Position numbers and translations under genes: made by a program. The notes beneath the pieces are model-generated. The model saw only the letters and a program-made list of their open reading frames with translations. It had not been told where the DNA came from and made no database searches. Below, piece after piece: positions 7,744 to 15,783 of a stretch of DNA of 64,000 nt. Position 1 is the first letter of the stretch, and every line of letters begins with the position of its first letter. Source of the DNA: JACCTI01 sp051005695 (GTDB lineage Bacteria > Verrucomicrobiota > Verrucomicrobiia > Chthoniobacterales > UBA10450); assembly GCA_051005695.1 (NCBI GenBank), contig JBPCJC010000071.1:1-64000 (forward strand), given 5' to 3'.

Positions 7744-10700
7744 AAAACTTTCGGCCGCGCGACGCGCGCTTCTCCAGCGGTATCTTGGCGGCGGCGCCTC
7801 GCCTAACGAGACCAAATCCGGGACCATTCCGCGCCGCACAGAAGACGGCCCGGCACCGCTTTCCTATAGCCAGCAGCAAATCTGGCTGCATTCCCAGCTC
7901 GCCGGCGACGCCCTGATTTATAACGAACCGGTGACGATTCATCGCCATGGCGAACTCGACCTGCGCGCCCTCCAACGCAGCTTCACCGCGATCGTGCGCC
8001 GGCACCAAGCCTGGCGCACCACGTTCGAATGGTCCGGCGACCGCGGAGTGCAAATCGTCCAGCCCGCGCCGGAGGAAATCACCATCCCGCGGGTCGATCT
8101 GCGCGCGTCCGCCAGCCCCGCCGCCGAAGCGCTGCGGCTCGCGACCGCGGATGCCCGCCGGCCTTTTGATCTCGCCCGCGGCCCGTTGTTTCGGCTGCTC
8201 CTGGCCTCGTTAGGCGAAAATGAGCATCGGCTCTTTATCACCCTGCATCACCTCATCTTCGACGGCGTTTCGCTTTATCGCGTTTTCCTTCCGGAGTTGC
8301 TCGCAGGTTACGCCTCCTTTGCTGAAAATATAACGCCGACGCTCCCCGAGTTGCCGATTCAGTACCCGGATTACGCCAGCTGGCAGCGCGAGACCTTCCG
8401 CGAAATTCCCGGCGACCAGCTCGCATATTGGCAGCGCGTTTGCCGCGATCTGCCGGTCCTGGATCTGAAAGCCGACCGACCGCGGCCCGCCGTCCAAAAC
8501 TACGGCGGCGCGATGGAACTTTTTGAAATTTCCGCGCGCACCGGCGCGGCCTTGAAGTCGTTAGGCCAGGACCAGAACGCGACGCCCTTCATGGTCATGC
8601 TCGCGGCTTTCTTCGCTTTACTGCGCGCCCGCTCGGGTCAGGAAGACATCGTCGTCGGCGGGATCAGCAGCGGCCGGCAACACACCGAAACGATGGGTTT
8701 GCTCGGCTGTTTCCTCAACACCCTGCCGATTCGTTGCCCGGTTTCGCCGGAGAATTCCTTTCTCGATCTGCTCGCCCGCGTCCGCCGCGAAACCCTCGGC
8801 GCACTTTCGCACGATGAAGTGCCGTTTGAGTTGTTAGTCCAAAATTTCGCGCGCACCCGCGATCCCAGCCGGGCGCCACTGGTGCAGGTTTTGATCGTGG
8901 TCGAACCGCCGCTCGATCCGCTGCCAGCGGGCTGGGATTTTACCCACATGGACGTTGATACCGGGACGGCGAAGTTCGATCTCCAGTTAGGGCTCGACGA
9001 ACGCGCCGACGGCTGGAGCGGGCGGTTCATTTATAATTCCGAACTTTTCGCGCGCGCGACGATGGAGGATTTGCGGGTGCGCTGGCTGGCATTGCTCGAT
9101 CGCATCGCCGCCGATCCGCACCAATCAATTTCTGAATTAACTGCTGCCGAAACCGCAACGATGCCGCCGGCAGAATGGAGCGGCCGGCGAAGCGATTATC
9201 CGCGCGACGCCACCATTCAAGAACTCTTCGAGGAACAGGTTCGCCGCGATCCGTCGGCGACTGCGCTGATTTTTGGCGAGACGCAGTTGAGCTACGAAGC
9301 ACTCAATCTCCGCGCCAACCAACTCGCGCATCGCCTGCGCGAACTCGGAGTCGCGCGCGACGTCCCGGTCGGCATCCGCATCGAGCGCTCGCCCGAGCTG
9401 ATCATCGCGCTGCTCGCGATCCTCAAAGCCGGCGGTGCCTATCTTCCTCTGGACCCGACTTACCCGGCCGAACGGCTCGAGTTCATGATCAAGGACACAG
9501 GCGCGTCGGTGATTCTGACCGCGGCGCGGGTAGCCGAGTTAACGCACGACAACCGGGACAATCCCGAAGTCGAAGCGCGCGCCACCGACCTCGCTTGCCT
9601 GATTTATACTTCCGGTTCCACCGGCCAACCGAAAGGAGTTGCCGTTCCGCATCGAGGTGTCGTTAGGCTGGTGCGCGGAACGAACTACGCGAATTTTTCG
9701 CCTAACGAGACTTTCCTGCAACTGGCGCCGATTTCCTTCGATGCCTCGACCTTTGAAATCTGGGGCGCGTTGTTAAACGGCGGTAAACTCGCGCTCATCG
9801 CGGAAGCGCGACCCTCACTCGCCGAAATCGGCCACGCGATTCGCGCACATGGCGTGACCACGCTGTGGCTGACGTCTGCCTTGTTCAACGCCATGGTCGA
9901 CGAGCGCCTCGAGGATTTGCGGCCGCTGCGTCAACTGCTTGCCGGCGGCGACGTCCTCTCGCCGCAGCATGTGCACAAAGCCTTGCGCGAATTGCCGGGC
10001 ACGCGCCTGATCAATGGCTACGGCCCGACTGAGAGCACGACCTTCGCCTGTTGTTATACCATTCCGCGGACTGCGCCGCCGGATCGCGCCATTCCCATCG
10101 GCCAGCCGATTGCCAACACCACCGCGCACATTCTCGATGCGCATCTGCGGCCGGTAGCGATCGGTGCTGTCGGCGAACTTCACCTCGGCGGCGACGGCCT
10201 CGCTCGCGGCTATTGGCAGCGTGAGGAATTAACCGCAGAGAAATTTATCGCCGATCCCTTCAGCGGCGAGCGCGGGGCGCGTCTTTACAAAACCGGAGAC
10301 CTGGCGCGTTGGCGCAGCGATGGCGAAATCGAATTTCTTGGCCGCGCGGACGACCAGATCAAACTCCGCGGTTTCCGCATCGAACCGGGAGAAATCGAGA
10401 GCGCGCTCAAGCAACAAACTGGCGTGCGCGATGCCGCCGTCATCCTGCGGGAAAATTCGCCTAACGAGAAGTCCCTCGTCGCCTATGTCGTCGGCGAGCC
10501 GGGCGCGCTCGGGCAAGCCCGGCTCCTCGCCAGCCTGCGCGCCGCGCTCCCGGATTACATGATTCCCTCCGCGATCGTTTCCCTGCCGACGATGCCGCGA
10601 ACCGCCAACGGCAAACTCGACCGAAACGCGTTGCCAGCCCCCGCTGCCGCGGGCGATTTCGTCCAACCGCACAGCCCGTTGGAGGAAAAATTGGCCGCAC

Positions 10701-10978
10701 TCGTGGCCAAGGTTCTCGGCCTCGAACGCGTCGGTGCGGATGATAATTTCTTCGAACTCGGCGGCCACTCGCTCTCCGGTTTACGTCTCGTTAACCAAAT
10801 CCGCGAACAGCTCGGCCTCGCGCTCCCCTTGGCCGCAATTTTTGAAGCACCGACGATTTCCGGACTCGCGCGACTCCTCGCAACCAAAACTCCGGGCGAC
10901 GCAGTTTCCGCTAGGACCGCGACCCTCGCGTCGGTCGTTCCGGTGAATCGTGAAAGCCGCCGCGTGCGCCGCGCCTGA
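7733..10978 (+). CDS. NRPS module C-A-PCP, valine-type code
   Basis: This is a one-module elongation synthetase of 1081 residues. The condensation domain (about 40-460) has the catalytic HHLIFDG (residues 172-178). The A domain has YTSGSTGQPKG (about 625), FDASTFEIW, INGYGPTES, YKTGDLARW and NGKLDRNALP. The pocket reads DAFWLGGTFK, one conservative change from the classic valine code DAFWIGGTFK. The carrier has LGGHSLSG with Ser1013. There is no epimerase or methyltransferase. It sits between the P450 and the terminal module and has overlapping ends with both. It probably joins the donor aminoacyl group from the stand-alone carrier to valine. Whether its C domain takes an amino acid or a fatty acyl donor cannot be settled by eye. 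Confidence 0.93.
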   Translation: MEAEKLSAARRALLQRYLGGGASPNETKSGTIPRRTEDGPAPLSYSQQQIWLHSQLAGDALIYNEPVTIHRHGELDLRALQRSFTAIVRRHQAWRTTFEWSGDRGVQIVQPAPEEITIPRVDLRASASPAAEALRLATADARRPFDLARGPLFRLLLASLGENEHRLFITLHHLIFDGVSLYRVFLPELLAGYASFAENITPTLPELPIQYPDYASWQRETFREIPGDQLAYWQRVCRDLPVLDLKADRPRPAVQNYGGAMELFEISARTGAALKSLGQDQNATPFMVMLAAFFALLRARSGQEDIVVGGISSGRQHTETMGLLGCFLNTLPIRCPVSPENSFLDLLARVRRETLGALSHDEVPFELLVQNFARTRDPSRAPLVQVLIVVEPPLDPLPAGWDFTHMDVDTGTAKFDLQLGLDERADGWSGRFIYNSELFARATMEDLRVRWLALLDRIAADPHQSISELTAAETATMPPAEWSGRRSDYPRDATIQELFEEQVRRDPSATALIFGETQLSYEALNLRANQLAHRLRELGVARDVPVGIRIERSPELIIALLAILKAGGAYLPLDPTYPAERLEFMIKDTGASVILTAARVAELTHDNRDNPEVEARATDLACLIYTSGSTGQPKGVAVPHRGVVRLVRGTNYANFSPNETFLQLAPISFDASTFEIWGALLNGGKLALIAEARPSLAEIGHAIRAHGVTTLWLTSALFNAMVDERLEDLRPLRQLLAGGDVLSPQHVHKALRELPGTRLINGYGPTESTTFACCYTIPRTAPPDRAIPIGQPIANTTAHILDAHLRPVAIGAVGELHLGGDGLARGYWQREELTAEKFIADPFSGERGARLYKTGDLARWRSDGEIEFLGRADDQIKLRGFRIEPGEIESALKQQTGVRDAAVILRENSPNEKSLVAYVVGEPGALGQARLLASLRAALPDYMIPSAIVSLPTMPRTANGKLDRNALPAPAAAGDFVQPHSPLEEKLAALVAKVLGLERVGADDNFFELGGHSLSGLRLVNQIREQLGLALPLAAIFEAPTISGLARLLATKTPGDAVSARTATLASVVPVNRESRRVRRA

Positions 10979-13900
10979 CGTGAGCATGAGCCGTTTGCTT
11001 GTTGCATCGCCCGCGCCGCTCGACGTAGACCGTGAGGCTGCCGTGAACCGCTTCGGTCCTGCCAGCGCTGTGATGCTACCCTCGCCTAACGAGAGCTGCG
11101 TGGCGCCCATCCTGGAGTCAAACCTCGAAGACGAAGCGAGTGTTTTTGTTTTTCCGGCGACAACCGCGCAGCGCCGTTTCTGGCTCCTCGAGCAAATGCA
11201 TTCCGCGCAAAATCCTGCGCTCAGCATGGTCATCGGTCTGCGCTGGCGCGGGCCGATGGAGCCGCTGCTTCTGCGCCGCGCACTCAATGCCGTGGTCGCG
11301 CGGCACGAAGCGCTTCGGACCACCTTCGAAACCGAGCGTGGTCAGCTTCGCCAGGTGATCGCGCCAGTCTTGCAGCTCGATCTCACCCTCGCGGAAGCGA
11401 AAGGTTCTGAAACTCTCGACCACCCTGGAGTGGCGGCGCCATGGCTGCGCGCGGAAGCCGCACAGCCGTTTGACCTCGCGCAGGGACCGCTGCTGCGCGC
11501 GCGTCTGGTTCGTTTCGGCGCGGACGATTATCTCCTTTTGCTCGCCATTCATCACATCGTTTCCGACGGCTGGAGCAATGGAATCCTGGTGCGCGATTTG
11601 TGCGAAGCCTACAGCGCGCTTTTGCAAAACCGCGCGCCCGCCTGGCCGGAATTGCCGCTGCAATTTGCCGACTACGCGGACTGGCAACAGACGCGCCTAA
11701 CGAATGATGATTTTGCCGGGCAACGCGAATATTGGCGGGCAAACCTAGCCGGCGATTTCCCGGCGCTCGATCTGCCCTACGCTCGCACTGCGCACGCCGA
11801 TTCCAGCGGCGGCGAAACCGCTTCGTGCCTCCTCCCGCCCGAGCTGGTGCGCGCGGCCAAGTCTTTCGCCGCCGCGGAAAACGCCACCCCGTTCATGATT
11901 TTTTTCGCGGCCTTCCAGGCGCTCCTGCATCGCTACACCGGCCAGACAAATTTTCTCGTCACCTCACCGAGTGCGAACCGCGAGCGCCCCGAATTCGAAT
12001 CACTCGTCGGGCTTTTTGTTAACCCACTTCTCGTCCGGGCAGATCTGCGTGGTGGCCCAAATCTGCGCGAACTGCTCGCCCGCGTTCGCACCATTTCGCT
12101 CGAAGCTTTTTCCAACCAGGACATTCCGTTCGGTTTGCTGCTCGATGAATTTCAGGCCGCGCGATTGCAGGTGAATTTTCACTACGACGCTGGCTGGCAG
12201 CAGCGGATTAATTTGCCATCTGGCGTTTCGCTCGAACTGCTGCCGGCGGCGAGCGTGGGCACGGTCTACGAGTTGAGCGCGTCCGTGCTCGAGGAGCCGC
12301 GCGGTTCACGTCTGGAGCTGGAATACAATCCGGGGCTCTTCGATTCGGCGACGATCGCGCGCCTGCTCGGCCACTACCAAACCTTGCTGGAAAATATGCT
12401 CGCCCGGTCGACGCAGCCGATCTCGACCTTGAGCATCTTAAGCGCCGACGAAGAGGAGCATTTCGGGTTGGAAATCGCGACAGCACCACCAGTCGAAACG
12501 CTCGATCTGCGCGCGCTCTTGGTCGAACGCGTCATGACCCAACCGGACGCAATCGTCGCTCGTCACGGCCGGCGGGAGTTGAGCTGCGCGGAAATTTTGG
12601 CGCGGATCGATGATCGCGATGGCGCCTCCGAACTCGACCAGGCGGCTGCGTGGATCGCGCACTGGCGAGCGCGGGTGGAGACAGCGCCATCGCCGGTGCG
12701 CACGAGTTCACTGGAGCAGGATGCGCAACTCACCGCGGCCAGTTTGGTGCTACGGGAGTTCGCGGGTCTGATCGAACACGAGCGCATCGCTTCCTTTTCG
12801 CCGCCGGGTTCGATGGCTGCGGAAGAGATTGGCGCGGCGCTCCTCGCGAACGCCATCCTGGTTTATCCTACGTCGGATTTGCTCGCGGATTCCGAAGCCG
12901 CTTTCGCTGCGTGGTTGAATGCGGAAAATATTTCGGTCGCCTTTTTGCCGGCGGCGACCTGGAACCGGCTCGCAAGTGCGATCGTCGCGCGCAAAGTTCG
13001 TGCGCCGGCAAAACTGCGTTTGGTCATCGCGACTGCTGGCAATCCGCGCGAAGGAACTTTTGGACACGTCGTCCCCGCACCTGATAACGCCAGCGGTTTG
13101 CGCGTTGCTGCGCGAAACGCGCGCGAGCTTGTGGGTGGGACGATTGCGCTCGACGGAAAGGTTTTGCCCGCGACGGTTCGCCGTTTGCGTGTGCTTGATT
13201 TGCGGGCGGAGCAGGCCTTGCCAATCGGGCTCGGCGGTGAGCTCGCCATCGCGCAAACCGACGGCAACTGGAAACGCACCGGCGAGCTGGCGCGCTGGTT
13301 GCCTAACGAGTCTCTGGAAGATCTGGGCGCAATCACGGAACAAGAATACGTTCGCGGTCTGCGGGTGGATTTGCGGCTGACCGAAGCCGCGTTGATCAAC
13401 CTGCCGGAATTGCGGCACGCGCTGGTCCGCAGATTAGAGAGCGAACTCGACGCGCCGCTGGTCACGTACGTGTTGCCGGAAGTCGCCGGCTCGTGGCCGA
13501 ACGGGAATGCGATGCGGCAGCATTTGCGCAAGCAAGGCCTGCCCGATTTGGCAATTCCGAGTGTGTTTATTCCGCTCAGGGAAATTCCGCTACGCACGAG
13601 CGATGGCCGGCTTGATCTCTCCGCGCTGCCCGCTTTGTCCGACGGAAAACTCGCGGCGGCGCCGGAACCGGTGCGGCCTTATCTCGGTTTGCAACTGCAG
13701 CTGATCGCGATCTGGGAAGACGTCCTCGGCGTGCGCGGGATTGGAATTCGCGATGATTTTTTCGAACTCGGCGGCAACTCGCTGCTCGCGATCCGGATGT
13801 TGCAACGGGCGGAAGCGGCCTGCGGGAAAGTCATTTTGCCGTCGGCGCTTTTCCGTCATCCGACGATCGAACACCTCGCGGGCGAGATTGCGCGCGAAGT

Positions 13901-14795
13901 GATCGATGAATCGCCCAGCCTTTTACGGGTGAACGACGCGGGCACGCGCACGCCGTTTTTTTATCTGCACGGCGATCTTTCCGGCGGCGGTTTTTACAGC
14001 TTGAAACTCTCGCGCGCGCTCGGGCCGGAGCAGCCGTTTTACGTCATGCCGCCGCAGGATATTCGTCTGCTCCCGGCGGCGCCGACGATCGAGGAAATGG
14101 CCGCGGCGCATCTCACCGCGTTGCGCGCGGTACGGCCGCGCGGGCCGTATGTGATCGGCGGTTTCTGCATCGGCGGGCTGGTCGCCTTCGAACTCGCGCA
14201 ACAGTTGCGCGCGCGCGGCGAAGTGGTGGAGATGTTGCTGATTATCGACGCCGCGCCGGAGAGCAAAGTCCTGCGCAGCCTTCGAAATTTCGCGGCCAAC
14301 GCCGGCAAGCTTTTGCGTTGGAATGACGACGAGACGGTACGGAAATTTGGCCGGTTGGCGATTTGGCGGGCGCGCTTGGCCGAAGGGATCGCGCAAAATG
14401 TGCGCGCGCAAACGCGCGCGGCGCCCCGCCGAATTTGTCATCGGTTGACCGGCATCTTTGCGGCCGCGCGGAATCGTTTGGGCGCGCACGATCAGACGAC
14501 CAGGCCGCCAACAAGTGCCGCGATTGAAATCGAGCGCGATTTGCCGTCGGCTTTTCAATGGGCCTCCGCGGGTTATCGGCCGCAGCCGTACGCCGGCCCG
14601 CTGGCGTTGCTGCTTTCCGAGGATGTGATCGGCGCCGCGCGCAATCCTTCGCGCGAATGGCAGCGGCTGGCGCCGGCGTTAACGGTGCATCCGCTGCCGG
14701 GCAGCCATCTCGAATGCATCACCGCCCACGTCGAAACCCTGGCCAAGGAAATCGAAGGTCGCCTGGAGAAAGCGACTTCCGGAACAACTCGTTAG
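10950..14795 (+). CDS. terminal NRPS module C-(degenerate A)-PCP-TE
   Basis: This 1281-residue protein ends the assembly line. The C domain has an intact HHIVSDG (201-207). The region from about 520 to 890 has the length and remnants of an A domain, but A3 (SGSTG-PKG) and A5 (YGPTE) are absent, the A4 Asp is lost, A7 reads RTGELARW and A10 reads SDGRLD with the catalytic Lys replaced. It therefore should not activate an amino acid. The PCP is intact (LGGNSLLA, Ser944). The thioesterase has GGFCIGG with Cys1073 in place of Ser, and His in PGSH. Possible starts are GTG 10950, GTG 10980 or ATG 10986; the last two avoid a 29-base overlap. The carrier must be loaded from outside or be skipped. Confidence 0.9.
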   Translation: MKAAACAAPDVSMSRLLVASPAPLDVDREAAVNRFGPASAVMLPSPNESCVAPILESNLEDEASVFVFPATTAQRRFWLLEQMHSAQNPALSMVIGLRWRGPMEPLLLRRALNAVVARHEALRTTFETERGQLRQVIAPVLQLDLTLAEAKGSETLDHPGVAAPWLRAEAAQPFDLAQGPLLRARLVRFGADDYLLLLAIHHIVSDGWSNGILVRDLCEAYSALLQNRAPAWPELPLQFADYADWQQTRLTNDDFAGQREYWRANLAGDFPALDLPYARTAHADSSGGETASCLLPPELVRAAKSFAAAENATPFMIFFAAFQALLHRYTGQTNFLVTSPSANRERPEFESLVGLFVNPLLVRADLRGGPNLRELLARVRTISLEAFSNQDIPFGLLLDEFQAARLQVNFHYDAGWQQRINLPSGVSLELLPAASVGTVYELSASVLEEPRGSRLELEYNPGLFDSATIARLLGHYQTLLENMLARSTQPISTLSILSADEEEHFGLEIATAPPVETLDLRALLVERVMTQPDAIVARHGRRELSCAEILARIDDRDGASELDQAAAWIAHWRARVETAPSPVRTSSLEQDAQLTAASLVLREFAGLIEHERIASFSPPGSMAAEEIGAALLANAILVYPTSDLLADSEAAFAAWLNAENISVAFLPAATWNRLASAIVARKVRAPAKLRLVIATAGNPREGTFGHVVPAPDNASGLRVAARNARELVGGTIALDGKVLPATVRRLRVLDLRAEQALPIGLGGELAIAQTDGNWKRTGELARWLPNESLEDLGAITEQEYVRGLRVDLRLTEAALINLPELRHALVRRLESELDAPLVTYVLPEVAGSWPNGNAMRQHLRKQGLPDLAIPSVFIPLREIPLRTSDGRLDLSALPALSDGKLAAAPEPVRPYLGLQLQLIAIWEDVLGVRGIGIRDDFFELGGNSLLAIRMLQRAEAACGKVILPSALFRHPTIEHLAGEIAREVIDESPSLLRVNDAGTRTPFFYLHGDLSGGGFYSLKLSRALGPEQPFYVMPPQDIRLLPAAPTIEEMAAAHLTALRAVRPRGPYVIGGFCIGGLVAFELAQQLRARGEVVEMLLIIDAAPESKVLRSLRNFAANAGKLLRWNDDETVRKFGRLAIWRARLAEGIAQNVRAQTRAAPRRICHRLTGIFAAARNRLGAHDQTTRPPTSAAIEIERDLPSAFQWASAGYRPQPYAGPLALLLSEDVIGAARNPSREWQRLAPALTVHPLPGSHLECITAHVETLAKEIEGRLEKATSGTTR

Positions 14796-14799
14796 GCGA

Positions 14800-15519
14800 A
14801 TGCATCGAAGCCTCGAGGAGCTTGCGGAATCGCCCGTGAGCGGGGCGCGGGTTTGGTTGGCGGAACTCACTCGCCTAACGAGTGCGGAACTGCGCGAACT
14901 GCAGGCTGCGCTCGCTCCCGGCGAAGCCGCACGGGCAGACCGATTTCATTTTGAGAAAGATCGGCAACGCTTTATCGCGGCGCGCGGGTTGTTGCGTTTT
15001 CTCCTCGGCGAAGAACTTGGGCAGAACCCCGCCGAGTTGGTCTTCGCACAGGGCGAACATGGAAAGCCGCGGCTCGTGAATGCGGATGAGACTATGCCCG
15101 CGCTCGATTTCAACGTTTCGCACTCTGCGGGCTGGGCGATGATTGCGCTCGCCTACGGACGACGGGTTGGAATCGACCTCGAAGCCGGGGAACGCCTGGA
15201 GCCGGACGACGGAAATCTCTCGGCCCTGGCCGCGCGGATCATGTCGGCGGGCGAGCTGGAGTTTTGGCGCGCGCTGCCGGATGCGCCCGCGCGGCGCGCA
15301 GGTTTTCTGCGAGCATGGACGCGCAAGGAAGCCTACAGCAAGGCGATCGGGAAAGGCTTCTCAGCGGATTTTGCGCAGGTCGAAATCGCTCTCGACGCAA
15401 CCGATTCGTGCCTTTTCACCGGACGGGGCGGCCTAACGAGTCGTTGGTTGATCCGCGATCTCGCGGCTCCACTAAATTTTCACGCGGCGCTGGCGATCGA
15501 GCAAAGAGTAGCGGAATAA
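14800..15519 (+). CDS. Sfp-type 4'-phosphopantetheinyl transferase
   Basis: This enzyme transfers phosphopantetheine from CoA to carrier-domain serines, and so activates the three PCPs encoded just upstream. The 239-residue length is typical. Visible motifs are FNVSHSAGW, the Mg-binding VGIDLE, and the WTRKEAYSKAIGKGF block. The gene begins 4 bases after the NRPS stop, in the same direction, and is surely part of the operon. The spacer between the two genes carries one copy of the dispersed word, ending at the TAG stop and just ahead of the ATG, and a second inverted copy lies at 14873 inside the gene. Confidence 0.93.
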   Translation: MHRSLEELAESPVSGARVWLAELTRLTSAELRELQAALAPGEAARADRFHFEKDRQRFIAARGLLRFLLGEELGQNPAELVFAQGEHGKPRLVNADETMPALDFNVSHSAGWAMIALAYGRRVGIDLEAGERLEPDDGNLSALAARIMSAGELEFWRALPDAPARRAGFLRAWTRKEAYSKAIGKGFSADFAQVEIALDATDSCLFTGRGGLTSRWLIRDLAAPLNFHAALAIEQRVAE

Positions 15520-15525
15520 TTAGCG

Positions 15526-15774
15526 ATGCATAAGGATCCGCGCCCGGGAATTGTTGAAATCGGCGCGCGCTCGGTTCGTTACACCGTGGGGTTAGGGGTG
15601 ATCAGCGGTTTGCTGCTCAGCATCGTGATCCACGTCGGCATCCTGATTTGGAACGCGGACGTGGGCGCGACGACGCTGGGAAAGAAGAACACGCAGGCGC
15701 TTGAAGCTTCCATGACCGCGCGCCGGCGAACTCCGCCGCCAACTCCAGCCGCGACCGCCGCGATGCGGTATTGA
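15526..15774 (+). CDS. small single-pass membrane protein, unknown function
   Basis: This is an 82-residue protein with a basic N-terminus, one predicted membrane segment (about residues 18-42, GLGVISGLLLSIVIHVGIL) and a polar, Thr/Pro/Ala-rich tail. No family was recognised. It follows the phosphopantetheinyl transferase by 6 bases in the same direction and is the last gene before the convergent protease gene (9 bases away), so it probably belongs to the same transcript. It could be an accessory or immunity-type peptide, but nothing in the sequence says so. Confidence 0.55.
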   Translation: MHKDPRPGIVEIGARSVRYTVGLGVISGLLLSIVIHVGILIWNADVGATTLGKKNTQALEASMTARRRTPPPTPAATAAMRY

Positions 15775-15783
15775 ATCTGCAAA

